From: VXRJ01 sp965246995
GTDB taxonomy: Bacteria > Acidobacteriota > Vicinamibacteria > Vicinamibacterales > UBA8438
Direction: 5' to 3'
DNA: 64,000 nt
Assembly (NCBI GenBank): GCA_965246995.1
Contig: OZ252008.1
Span: 4,340,001-4,404,000 of the forward strand
This document shows, one piece after another, positions 49,706 through 58,202 of this stretch. How positions within the stretch are numbered: the stretch's first letter is position 1; each line of letters opens with the position of its first letter. A program made the position numbers and the translations under genes. Under the pieces are notes generated by a model that made no database searches, was not told the DNA's origin, and was given only the letters and a program-made list of their open reading frames with translations.

Positions 49706-52093
49706 ATGGCATTTCCGGTTCTGCCGAAGCTGGTCGGGGAAAGAGTCAAGCGGCGCGAGGATCCCCGCCTCATTCAGGGGCGCGGCATCTACGTCGACGA
49801 CGTGAAGATCGCCGGCCTGCAGCATCTCGCTTTCAAGCGGAGCGATATCCCGCACGGCCGGATCCGCTCCATCGACACGAGCGCCGCGGCGGCGATGGAT
49901 GGGGTCGAAGCGGTCTTCACCGGCGCGGAGATCGCCCGGTTCCTCCCGCCGATGCGGGTGGCGACACCGTTCCCGTCGCCCGAGCACCGCGCGGTCGCCG
50001 TGGACGTCGTTCGCTACGTCGGCGAACCGGTTGCGGTAGTCGTAGCGTCCGACCGCTATGTCGCCCGCGACGCGGCCGACGCGATCAGCGTCGACTACGA
50101 ACCGCTCGCGCCGGTGGTCGATCCGGAACAGGCAATGACCGGAGAGCCGGCGGTGTTGCATTCCGATTTCCCCAACAACGTCTGCGTCGGGCCGATGCCC
50201 GTCGGGACCGGCGTCCGCAGGGGCACGGTGGACGACAGCGCTATCGAAAAGGCGTTCGCCGAAGCGGACGTCACCATTTCGCAGCGAATGGTGAACCACC
50301 GCCTGGCGCCGTCGTCGATCGAGACGCGCGGCGTGGTCGCCTGGTACGAGCCGGGCCGGGATGCGATGACCATCTGGTCGTCGACCCAGAACCCGCACAT
50401 CCTCCGGACGTTCATTGCCGAGACGGTCGGCCTCGGACAGGACCGTGTCCGCGCCATTGCGCCGGAAGTGGGAGGCGGGTTCGGTTCCAAGATCAACATC
50501 TACGGCGAGGATTACGTCGCGGCGGCGCTGTCGAAACGGCTTGGCCTGCCGCTCAAGTGGATCGAGGACCGTTCCGAGGCATTCCTGGCGACGATCCACG
50601 GCCGCGGCTCGATCGCCTACGTCGACCTCGCGGCGACGAAAGAGGGCCGCGTCCTCGCACTGAAGATGCGGATCATCGCCGACATTGGCGCCTACAACAC
50701 GCTTCTGACGGCCGGCATCCCGACGCTGACGATGTTGATGGCGAGCAGCGTCTACGCCTTCCCGGCGATCCGCGCCGAGCTGACGGAGGTCTTCACGAAC
50801 AAGACGCCGACCGACGCCTACCGCGGCGCCGGGCGGCCGGAGGGGATCTACTACGTCGAGCGAGCGATGGACATGCTGGCGCGCGAACTGCGTATGGACC
50901 CGGCCGAGATGCGACGCCGGAACTTCATACCGCCGGATCGGTTCCCGTTCCGGACGGAGACGGGCGCCGTGTACGACTCGGGCAACTACGCCGGGACACT
51001 CGACCATGCCCTCGAAGTCGCAGGCTGGAGCGATCTCAAGGCCGAACGGGACGCGGCGCGCGCCGAGGGCCGGATTGTCGGCCTGGGTCTGTCGATGTAC
51101 GTCGAGTCCTGCGGCATCGGTCCCTCACGCTCGGTCTGGTCGGGCGGCTGGGAACACGCGCAGGTGACGGTGGAGCGGGACGGCCGCGTCAGCGCCACGA
51201 CCGGCGCCTCTCCCCATGGGCAGGGGAACGAGACGACGTTCGCACAGATGCTGGCCGATCAGTTCGGTGTTCCGATGGACCACATCACGATCCACCATGG
51301 CGACACGAGCGTCGTCAAGCAGGGCGTCGGCACGTTCGGCAGCCGCTCGCAGGCGGTGGGCGGCACCGCGCTCCATCTGGCGGGCGCGAAGGTGAAGACG
51401 AAGATGGCCAAGTTCGCGGCGCTGCTGCTCGAGGCGCACGAGGCGGACCTGACGTTCGAGAACGGCCAGATCGCCGTTGCGGGCTCACCGGCATCGGCGA
51501 AGTCTTTCGCCGAGGTGGCCACCTACGCCTACCGGCCCGCGAAGCGGCCCCCGGGGCTCGACCCGGGACTGAGCGACGAGGCTTTCTTCGAACCGGAGAA
51601 CAATACCTACCCGTTCGGTTGCCACATCGCGCTGCTCGAGATCGACCGTGACACCGGCGAACCGCGACTGCTCCGGATGGTCGCCGTGGACGATGCGGGG
51701 CACCTGATCAACCCGCTAATCGTCGAAGGCCAAATCCATGGCGGGCTGGCGCAGGGGATCGGCCAGGCGATGATCGAAGAAGTGGTCTACGGCGATGACG
51801 GCCAGCCGGTCACCGGGTCGCTGATGGACTACGCGCTGCCACGGGCAAGCGACTTTCCGCGGTTCGAACTGTCGAACACGGTTACGCCGACCCCCTGCAA
51901 CCCGTTCGGCGCGAAGGGGGTGGGCGAAGCCGGAACGATCGGATCGACACCGTGCGTCGTCAACGCCGCGGTGGATGCGCTCAGCCCCTACGGTGTGCGG
52001 CATGTCGACATGATGCTGCGGCCGGAGAAACTCTGGCGGATCGTCCAGGGCGCCGACGGTGGCAGCGGCGGCGGCACCGGAGGTGGGTCGTGA
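49706..52093 (+). CDS. coxL: Form II CO-dehydrogenase-like molybdopterin large subunit
   Basis: 795 residues of the xanthine oxidase family. Landmarks: G-V-G-E-A-G-T near the end, the molybdopterin loops G-G-G-F-G-S-K and Q-G-N-E-T-T, and the decisive loop D-A-Y-R-G-A-G-R-P-E (about 369-378). A-Y-R-G-A-G-R marks form II; true aerobic CO dehydrogenases (form I) have A-Y-x-C-S-F-R with the copper-binding Cys. So the enzyme probably oxidises another small substrate such as an aldehyde or an N-heterocycle. No Tat signal is present, so it is cytoplasmic. The tail is Gly/Ser-rich. It overlaps coxM by four bases. Confidence 0.92.
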   Translation: MAFPVLPKLVGERVKRREDPRLIQGRGIYVDDVKIAGLQHLAFKRSDIPHGRIRSIDTSAAAAMDGVEAVFTGAEIARFLPPMRVATPFPSPEHRAVAVDVVRYVGEPVAVVVASDRYVARDAADAISVDYEPLAPVVDPEQAMTGEPAVLHSDFPNNVCVGPMPVGTGVRRGTVDDSAIEKAFAEADVTISQRMVNHRLAPSSIETRGVVAWYEPGRDAMTIWSSTQNPHILRTFIAETVGLGQDRVRAIAPEVGGGFGSKINIYGEDYVAAALSKRLGLPLKWIEDRSEAFLATIHGRGSIAYVDLAATKEGRVLALKMRIIADIGAYNTLLTAGIPTLTMLMASSVYAFPAIRAELTEVFTNKTPTDAYRGAGRPEGIYYVERAMDMLARELRMDPAEMRRRNFIPPDRFPFRTETGAVYDSGNYAGTLDHALEVAGWSDLKAERDAARAEGRIVGLGLSMYVESCGIGPSRSVWSGGWEHAQVTVERDGRVSATTGASPHGQGNETTFAQMLADQFGVPMDHITIHHGDTSVVKQGVGTFGSRSQAVGGTALHLAGAKVKTKMAKFAALLLEAHEADLTFENGQIAVAGSPASAKSFAEVATYAYRPAKRPPGLDPGLSDEAFFEPENNTYPFGCHIALLEIDRDTGEPRLLRMVAVDDAGHLINPLIVEGQIHGGLAQGIGQAMIEEVVYGDDGQPVTGSLMDYALPRASDFPRFELSNTVTPTPCNPFGAKGVGEAGTIGSTPCVVNAAVDALSPYGVRHVDMMLRPEKLWRIVQGADGGSGGGTGGGS

Positions 52094-52959
52094 TCCCGGC
52101 GGCGTTCGAGTACGAGCGGGCGACGTCCGTTGACGACGCGATCGCGAAGCTGCAGGCAGCAGGCAGCGCGGGCAAACTGATCGCCGGTGGCCACAGCCTC
52201 GTGCCGCTGATGAAGCTGCGGCTGAGCCAGCCCGCGGTGCTGATAGACATTGCGCACATTCCGGACTTCGCGGGCGTGCGCGAAACAAACGGCGGCCGGA
52301 TCGAGATCGGCGCCGGAACGACGCACCATGACGTGGCGACATCGCCGCTGCTGCAGGAACACTGCCCGGCGATGGCGGAGACGGCCGCGACGATCGGCGA
52401 CCCGCAGGTACGCAACCGGGGGACGATCGGCGGCAGCGTGTCGCATGCCGACCCGGCCGCCGACTATCCGGCGACGATGCTGGCGCTCGACGCGTCGCTA
52501 CGGATCGTCGGGCCGAACGGTACGCGGGAAGTGCAGGCGGATGCCTTCTTCCAGGGGATCTTCACCGTAGACCTGGCGCCGGACGAAATCCTGGTGGCAG
52601 TCACCTTCGTGCCAGTGCGGACAGCGGCGTACGCCAAGCTGCATCAGCGCGCATCGCGATTCGCCATCGTCGGTGTCGCGGCGGCGATGGAGGTGCGGGA
52701 CGGCGCGATCGGGTCAGCCCGGGTGGCGGTAACCGGGGCCGCCGGATCGCCGTCGCGGCTGGCCGACGTCGAGGGAGCCCTCGCGGGCCAGCCAGCTACG
52801 GGCGAAACGATTGCCGCTGCATCCGTAGAAGCCGGTGCGGGGCTCGCGGACCTGAACAAGGATATCCACGCCAGCGCCGACTACCGGCGCGCGATGGTAG
52901 GCGTCTTCACAAGGCGCGCCCTTACGGCCGCACTCGCACGGGGAACCGCGCGGCTTTAG
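52090..52959 (+). CDS. coxM: CO-dehydrogenase-like FAD-binding medium subunit
   Basis: 289 residues from a GTG overlapping the coxL stop. It is the flavoprotein of the complex: F-E-Y-E-R-A-T-S-V-D-D-A-I start, the FAD phosphate loop A-G-G-H-S-L-V-P-L-M-K, the second FAD loop R-N-R-G-T-I-G-G-S-V-S-H-A-D-P-A-A-D, and K-L-H-Q-R-A-S-R-F-A-I-V. It passes electrons from the iron-sulfur subunit to quinone or another acceptor. Length and motifs are normal. Its stop overlaps by four bases that of the convergent DUF1552 gene, with no room for a terminator between. Confidence 0.92.
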   Translation: MIPAAFEYERATSVDDAIAKLQAAGSAGKLIAGGHSLVPLMKLRLSQPAVLIDIAHIPDFAGVRETNGGRIEIGAGTTHHDVATSPLLQEHCPAMAETAATIGDPQVRNRGTIGGSVSHADPAADYPATMLALDASLRIVGPNGTREVQADAFFQGIFTVDLAPDEILVAVTFVPVRTAAYAKLHQRASRFAIVGVAAAMEVRDGAIGSARVAVTGAAGSPSRLADVEGALAGQPATGETIAAASVEAGAGLADLNKDIHASADYRRAMVGVFTRRALTAALARGTARL

Positions 52960-54293
52960 CTCACGGGGAGCAGATCGAGCGGCCCGGTGCTGTCGGCGAT
53001 CTTGTCGACCGGCACCCCCATCTTGTCCAGGATGGTGAGGTGCAGGTTGGTCGCGGGCGTCTTGTCCTCGTAGACGAGATGACGGCCGCCCGACTTGAGC
53101 GTTCCCGACCCGCCGCCGACGAGGACCATCGGCAGTCCCTTGTTGTCGTGGGCGTTGCTGTCCGACATCCCGGCGCCGTAGAGCAGCATCATGTGGTCGA
53201 GCAGGCTGCCGTCGCCATCCGGCGTGGCCCGCGCCTTCTCGAGGAAGTAGCCAAAGAGTCCGATGTGGAACTCGTTGATCTTGGCGATCTTCTCGTAGAG
53301 GGTCGGGTCGTTCCGGTGGTGCGATGTCGGGTGGTGCGAGTCGGCCACCCCGATCTCGGGGTAGGTGCGGCCGCTGATCTCGCGAGCGAGCATGTAGGTG
53401 CTGACCCGCGTCAGGTCGGTCTGGTACGCGAGGAGCATCAGATCGAACATCAACTTCGCGTGCTCCTCGTAAGTGGCCGGCACGCCAGCCGGCTGATCCA
53501 CTTCGGGCAACTCGCGGTCGCTCTGCTCCTCCGCCTTCTGGATGCGACGCTCGATATCGCGCACCGCGTCCAGGTACTCGTCCACGCGGATCCGGTCGTT
53601 GGGCCCGAGGCCCTGCTGCAGCGCATCGATCTTGTTGGTGACCGAATCGAGGATGCTCCGATCCTTCCGGATGCGGGCCATCCTGACCGACGCGTCGGTC
53701 GTCCCGGAGTCGCCGAACAGCCGCTCGAAGACGGCGCGCGGGTTGTTCTCGCCCGACAGCGGCGTCGTCTCGCTACGCCATGCGATCGTGTTCGTGTAGG
53801 TGCAGCTGAAGCCGACGTCGCACGAACCGGAGACGTCGCGGCTGTCGAGGGCCAGCTCGAGCGAAGCGAGCTGCGTGTGCTTCTCGAAGCTCCGCGCGAT
53901 CAGCTGATCGACCGAGACCCCCGCCTGCAGGTCCGACTCGGTCCGCGCCGGCGTCACGCCGGTCAGGAAGCGGGTCGCTGCGCTGGCATGGACGCCGGCG
54001 TTGCTCGGCACTGCGTTCAGGCCGGTCAGAACGTGCATCTGATCGGCGAACTGCCCGATCGGCGCCAGAATGCGTGAGACCTCGAAGCCCGCACCCTCTG
54101 TCGCTGGCGTGAAGTGCCGCATCGCCATCCCGTTCGGGACGTAGACGACACCGAACCGCCGGACCGGATTGGCAGCCGATGTGCGAATGGCTGCAAACGC
54201 CGGCGCCATGCTGTCGAGGAACGGGAGGGCCAACGACGCGCCGATGCCCCGCAAAACAGTCCGCCGCGGAATGGATTTCCCGGTGACGATCAT
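52956..54293 (-). CDS. DUF1552 exported protein
   Basis: 445 residues. A twin-arginine signal starts it (S-I-P-R-R-T-V-L-R-G-I-G-A-S-L-A-L-P-F-L). The DUF1552 body has R-F-G-V-V-Y-V-P-N-G-M-A-M, L-T-G-L-N-A-V-P, G-V-H-A-S-A-A-T-R-F-L-T-G, S-C-D-V-G-F-S-C-T-Y and G-A-G-M-S-D-S-N-A-H-D-N-K-G-L-P. The fold recalls sulfatase/DUF1501-type exported hydrolases; no activity is proven. It overlaps the upstream DUF1592 gene through ATGA, an arrangement repeated widely in Planctomycetota and Acidobacteriota, so the two products surely work together. Confidence 0.9.
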   Translation of the reverse strand: MIVTGKSIPRRTVLRGIGASLALPFLDSMAPAFAAIRTSAANPVRRFGVVYVPNGMAMRHFTPATEGAGFEVSRILAPIGQFADQMHVLTGLNAVPSNAGVHASAATRFLTGVTPARTESDLQAGVSVDQLIARSFEKHTQLASLELALDSRDVSGSCDVGFSCTYTNTIAWRSETTPLSGENNPRAVFERLFGDSGTTDASVRMARIRKDRSILDSVTNKIDALQQGLGPNDRIRVDEYLDAVRDIERRIQKAEEQSDRELPEVDQPAGVPATYEEHAKLMFDLMLLAYQTDLTRVSTYMLAREISGRTYPEIGVADSHHPTSHHRNDPTLYEKIAKINEFHIGLFGYFLEKARATPDGDGSLLDHMMLLYGAGMSDSNAHDNKGLPMVLVGGGSGTLKSGGRHLVYEDKTPATNLHLTILDKMGVPVDKIADSTGPLDLLPVS

Positions 54294-56806
54294 GAGTCTG
54301 ACCTCCGCATCTGGAACGGGTCGCTCCGGACGATGCCCAGAATGATAGATGACCAACGGTAGTTCTCGCTAGCCGCGTCACGCACGATTTGCCGCACCAC
54401 CGGGGCGTCGTAGTACTCCACGCCGCGTCCCAGGGCATACATCAGCAGTTTCTCGGTAACGGTCCCGACGAAGTCCTCCGGCCGGTCGAGCAACAGGTCG
54501 CGCAGCCCCTCCCGGCCGGCGAACGCGGCTCCGTCCGGCAGGACGCCGGATGCATCGACGGTGGTGCCGCCCTCGTTCGTATCGCGCCACCCGCCGATCG
54601 CGTCGTAGTTCTGCAACGCGAAGCCGATCGGATCCATCGGCGCGTGGCAAACCGAGCAGGACGGGTTCTCGCGGTGCTCCACCATCGCCTCCCGAAGCGA
54701 CCGTGGTTTGCCGTCCGCCGATTTCTCCTCGAGGGCCGGAATGTCCGGCGGCGGCTCGGGCGGCGGCGCGCCCAACATGTTCTCGAGCACCCACTTACCA
54801 CGCAGCACCGGAGAAGTCCGGTTGGGGTAAGACGTCACCGTCATCACGCTGCCGTGCCCCAGGAGGCCACCCCGCTGCACGCCATCGAGCTCGACGCGGC
54901 GGAACCGGTTGCCGTAGACGTTCGGGATGCCGTAGTGCTCGGCAAGCCGTTCATTGACGTAGGTGTAGTCCGCCGACAGCAACTCCAGCAGGCTCTGGTC
55001 ATCGCGCAACTGATTCCCGATGAACAGTTCGGTCTCCGTCTCGAACGCCTCGCGCAGGTTCTCGTCGAACTGCGGGAAGACGTTCGGATCGGGACTGATC
55101 CCCCGCATGTTCCGTACGTAGAGCCACTGTCCGGCGAAGTTGTCGACCATCGCCTGCGATCGGGGATCGGCCATCATCCTGCGGACCTGCTGCTCGAGCA
55201 CGTCCGGATCGCTCAGCGTTCCCTGCTCCACGGCGTCAAGCAGTTCGTCGTCCGGGATGCTGCTCCAGAGGAAGAACGACAGCCGTGATGCCAGGGCGAC
55301 ATCCGAGATCGGATAGTTGGCGTTCGGCGCGGCGTCGACCGGATCGCGCACGACGCGGAACAGGAAGTCGGGATCCGCAAGCAGCCGCTCGATCCCGAAC
55401 TGCACCCCTTCCTCGAAGCCACCTTCGGCGAAACCGTCGTCGTAGAACTCGAGCAGCGTCGCGATGTCAGGCTCCTCGACCGGCCGCCGGTAGGCACGGC
55501 GGGCGAGCGCTGTCAGGATCTCCCGGGCGCAGCCGCGCGCTTCCGCGTCGGTCGCATCCGGCTCGGGGCGGCAGGTGAAGATGCGGCGGCGGGTCGGCGT
55601 ATCGCCCGGACCGTCGACACGGAGCGGGCCGTCTATCTGGACGCTGCCGAGACGCGGATTGGTGTCCGGCATCTCGTTGATCGCAAGCGCGAAGCCGGTC
55701 TGGCGCGGCTGCAGGACACCTTCCTCTTCCCACGTCTCGCGCGGGAACGACACGCCAATCGTGTGCGGACCGGCCGGGACGAACAGCGTCACCTCCAGCC
55801 CGTCGTCGGCGTGCAGCGTGTAGTTCTCCCAGTCGTCGGTGCCGCGCACGTTGCCGGCGAAGCTGATCGGCGCCGGCGTCCCCGGCGCCTCGCCGCCAAA
55901 GGTGAAGTGGCTGATCCGCTCACCGTCGAGGCGGATCTCCACCTCATGCGCGTCATCGATGCCACGGACGTAGCCGACGTAGTTGGTCTGTAACCGCAGC
56001 TTGATCCGATACTCGCCGTCGACCGGGAAGTGGTACCGGATGGCGGCGCCGCCGCGCGAGCCGAACGGTAATTCCTCGCTCTGCTGATCCGTCTGAATAA
56101 GGTTGAGCGGAAGGTCGTACGTATCGATCACCGCACCGCCGGGGGGCGCCTCGCCTATCGCGAGGCGGCTGATCTTCCGCGACGCGGAAACGTATCGCTC
56201 GAGCAGGGCCGGCGAGAGCGAAAGCGACGTTGCGATGTTGTCGAAGCCATGCTGATCGGGCGAGTCGGGCGGGATGAGTGATGCGACTTCCACGTCGAGG
56301 TCGAGGAGGTCGCGGATGACGTTGTGATACTCCGCCTGGTTCAGGCGGTGGAACGCCGCGGTTCGCCCCGGGTTGGGCCGCGCGGCCGCCGCGCGGTCGA
56401 GTTCGTCCTCCAGCCATCGGCGGAAGCCGTCGTAGGCCTCCTTGTCCGGGCGCGGGCGTGGTTGCGGCGGCATCGCGCCGACGCGCAGCTTCCGGACCAC
56501 CCTCTCCCACAATTCAGGATCGGCGGCGACGTTGTCGATGTCGGCGGAATCCAGGGTCAGGCCGAGCAGGCGCAACTGATCGACCTGCCGGCCGGAGCCC
56601 GCGGTCCCATTGACGATCGGCTCGTTGTGGCAGGTGACGCAGTACTGGTCGAGAAGCGCCCGCTGCGGCGAGATGTTCGCCGCTTGCGGGTCAGACGCCT
56701 GGGTCTGGGCGGCGGGCGCTTCGGCGAGCGCCACGATCCCCAGCAGAAATCCGGCCGCGCCGACCGCCGCAAACAGGCCTTTGCGCACGCGCACTCCCTT
56801 AATCAT
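54290..56806 (-). CDS. DUF1587/1595/1592/1588/1585 cytochrome c-like exported protein
   Basis: 838 residues with a signal anchor (about 1-33). A planctomycete-type cytochrome c start has Y-C-V-T-C-H. Then come DUF1587 (L-N-Q-A-E-Y-H-N-V-I-R-D-L-L), a carbohydrate-binding-like sandwich (R-Y-H-F-P-V-D-G-E-Y-R-I), DUF1595 (R-A-Y-R-R-P-V-E), DUF1592 (L-A-S-R-L-S-F-F-L-W-S-S-I-P-D), DUF1588 with a second heme-type C-S-V-C-H, and DUF1585 at the end. The two C-x-x-C-H motifs suggest two c-type hemes. These proteins are thought to take part in periplasmic oxidation of complex carbon; the substrate is unknown. The start at 56806 has GGGAC upstream. Confidence 0.9.
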   Translation of the reverse strand: MIKGVRVRKGLFAAVGAAGFLLGIVALAEAPAAQTQASDPQAANISPQRALLDQYCVTCHNEPIVNGTAGSGRQVDQLRLLGLTLDSADIDNVAADPELWERVVRKLRVGAMPPQPRPRPDKEAYDGFRRWLEDELDRAAAARPNPGRTAAFHRLNQAEYHNVIRDLLDLDVEVASLIPPDSPDQHGFDNIATSLSLSPALLERYVSASRKISRLAIGEAPPGGAVIDTYDLPLNLIQTDQQSEELPFGSRGGAAIRYHFPVDGEYRIKLRLQTNYVGYVRGIDDAHEVEIRLDGERISHFTFGGEAPGTPAPISFAGNVRGTDDWENYTLHADDGLEVTLFVPAGPHTIGVSFPRETWEEEGVLQPRQTGFALAINEMPDTNPRLGSVQIDGPLRVDGPGDTPTRRRIFTCRPEPDATDAEARGCAREILTALARRAYRRPVEEPDIATLLEFYDDGFAEGGFEEGVQFGIERLLADPDFLFRVVRDPVDAAPNANYPISDVALASRLSFFLWSSIPDDELLDAVEQGTLSDPDVLEQQVRRMMADPRSQAMVDNFAGQWLYVRNMRGISPDPNVFPQFDENLREAFETETELFIGNQLRDDQSLLELLSADYTYVNERLAEHYGIPNVYGNRFRRVELDGVQRGGLLGHGSVMTVTSYPNRTSPVLRGKWVLENMLGAPPPEPPPDIPALEEKSADGKPRSLREAMVEHRENPSCSVCHAPMDPIGFALQNYDAIGGWRDTNEGGTTVDASGVLPDGAAFAGREGLRDLLLDRPEDFVGTVTEKLLMYALGRGVEYYDAPVVRQIVRDAASENYRWSSIILGIVRSDPFQMRRSDS

Positions 56807-56968
56807 GGTGGTGTCCCGCACCCCGCTGGCTGCATCGCCGACAGCACGGAACCCGTGGGTGCACACGGCACCCGGATCCGCTATTTTTCCCCTGTTTCGG
56901 GCGGTTGTCAAACGAATTACGCGACCGACATCTTGCGATTCCGGCGCTGTCACCGGTCCGCCACGCCG

Positions 56969-57676
56969 CTACGGTCCGGATCCTTCGTCCACGCGTTCCC
57001 ACCAAACGGCGCCGAAGTTGACGAACGGATCCTCATCGACCGAGATCCGCATCCGGACCTGGTACGCGAACGGAGAGGTCATGTAGGTGCGTCCGGCGAG
57101 CCGCACCTCGTCGCTGCCGCGCGAAACGGCGGGAGCCTCCCAGTGGTGCGAGAAGTAGCCGCCGGGATCGCCCCCCACCCGGCCCACCTTCACGAGTCGA
57201 AAGCCGCGGCTGTCGTCCTCGACGCGCACCATGTAGGCTGCCCGCCGGTCATACACCGTCAGGGTCTCGATCGTGACCTGCTGATCCGCGATCGTCGCTT
57301 CGATGGTCGAGCGGTAGGTGCAACCACCGACGTGTTCCACCGTCTCGGTTCCGACGAAGTCACCGGCGGGCGCGAGTGGCGAGTCCGGCAGCACCCCTTC
57401 GATGGTCCACTCACCCACCAGGTAGTGCGGATCGAACGGGAGCGGGTCGTCGCCATCCTGTTCGACGCCGACCGTCGGCCGCCGAAGCGTGTTGAGTGCG
57501 TCGGCCAGGTCCAGTTCCTGCTGCGTGAGACACTGACCCTCGACCGGCGTCTCGCCCGCCTGCAACTTGACGATTGGTTCCGCCTCGATCTGCTCCGGCG
57601 TCTGCCCCTCGGCCGGCGGCACGACCGTTACGGCCAGCGCGATGACGAGCCCCGCCGTCAACATGCGTCCAATCAA
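56969..57676 (-). CDS. Secreted protein of unknown function
   Basis: 235 residues from a TTG with GGAGAGG a few bases upstream (an ATG at 57664 is the alternative). A signal peptide ends P-P-A-E-G-Q. The mature protein has a lone early Cys (E-G-Q-C-L-T) and one in H-V-G-G-C-T-Y-R, then beta-strand-like sequence (Y-L-V-G-E-W-T-I-E-G-V-L-P-D-S-P-L), ending D-P-F-V-N-F-G-A-V-W-W-E-R. Perhaps a lipocalin-like or calycin barrel, but no family is recognised. It lies 16 bp after another secreted unknown in the same run of genes as the copper monooxygenase-like protein, so a shared pathway is likely. Confidence 0.75.
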   Translation of the reverse strand: MIGRMLTAGLVIALAVTVVPPAEGQTPEQIEAEPIVKLQAGETPVEGQCLTQQELDLADALNTLRRPTVGVEQDGDDPLPFDPHYLVGEWTIEGVLPDSPLAPAGDFVGTETVEHVGGCTYRSTIEATIADQQVTIETLTVYDRRAAYMVRVEDDSRGFRLVKVGRVGGDPGGYFSHHWEAPAVSRGSDEVRLAGRTYMTSPFAYQVRMRISVDEDPFVNFGAVWWERVDEGSGP

Positions 57677-57692
57677 GTTCCCTCTCCTCCCG

Positions 57693-58202
57693 TTACTCCG
57701 CTGCGCAGGTGTCAGCCAGACCAACGACGGCAAGCAGGTTGAGTCGCGGCGCCGGTTCGGCTTCGATCAGAAGCGCCTTCACCAGGACGGTCCGGCCATC
57801 GCGCAACTCGCCGGTGGCGTTCACCTGATCGGGACTGGTGAAGGACGCGCGATCCGCCGTGCGCAGTAGCGCCTCGGCGCCGACGAACTCGGGCACACCG
57901 ACTAGCTGGAATTCGTGGTCGCCCAATGGACGCTCCTTCGCAGCGTCCACCTCGGGGACATTGAAGACGCCCGCCTGGGTCGTCTCCGGTTCAGCGGCAC
58001 GCACGAGCCACCAGTCGGTGTCGCTACCGCGCCGCTCGGCGCAACCTACGGTGTGGACAATCTCGACCGCAGGGCCCTGACCGCGCGCGGCGGCGCGCCG
58101 CTGCGCCGACGCGACCGAAGAGGCGACGGTCGACGCGAGAAACATCGCCACGAGCAGCGCGCCCGCGCGATGCAGCGAGGGCGTCGTGAGCCCATGGAGC
58201 AT
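57693..58202 (-). CDS. Secreted protein of unknown function
   Basis: 169 residues with signal peptide (ends V-A-S-A-Q). Mature part: E-I-V-H-T-V-G-C-A-E-R-R, W-W-L-V-R-A-A-E-P, H-E-F-Q-L-V-G-V-P-E-F, and a final G-L-A-D-T-C-A-A-E; the two Cys could form a disulfide. I do not recognise a family. The ATG follows the stop of the upstream gene directly (TAG then ATG), so translation is almost surely coupled to the cytochrome c/monooxygenase-like protein. It is probably a small periplasmic partner of that protein. Confidence 0.75.
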   Translation of the reverse strand: MLHGLTTPSLHRAGALLVAMFLASTVASSVASAQRRAAARGQGPAVEIVHTVGCAERRGSDTDWWLVRAAEPETTQAGVFNVPEVDAAKERPLGDHEFQLVGVPEFVGAEALLRTADRASFTSPDQVNATGELRDGRTVLVKALLIEAEPAPRLNLLAVVGLADTCAAE

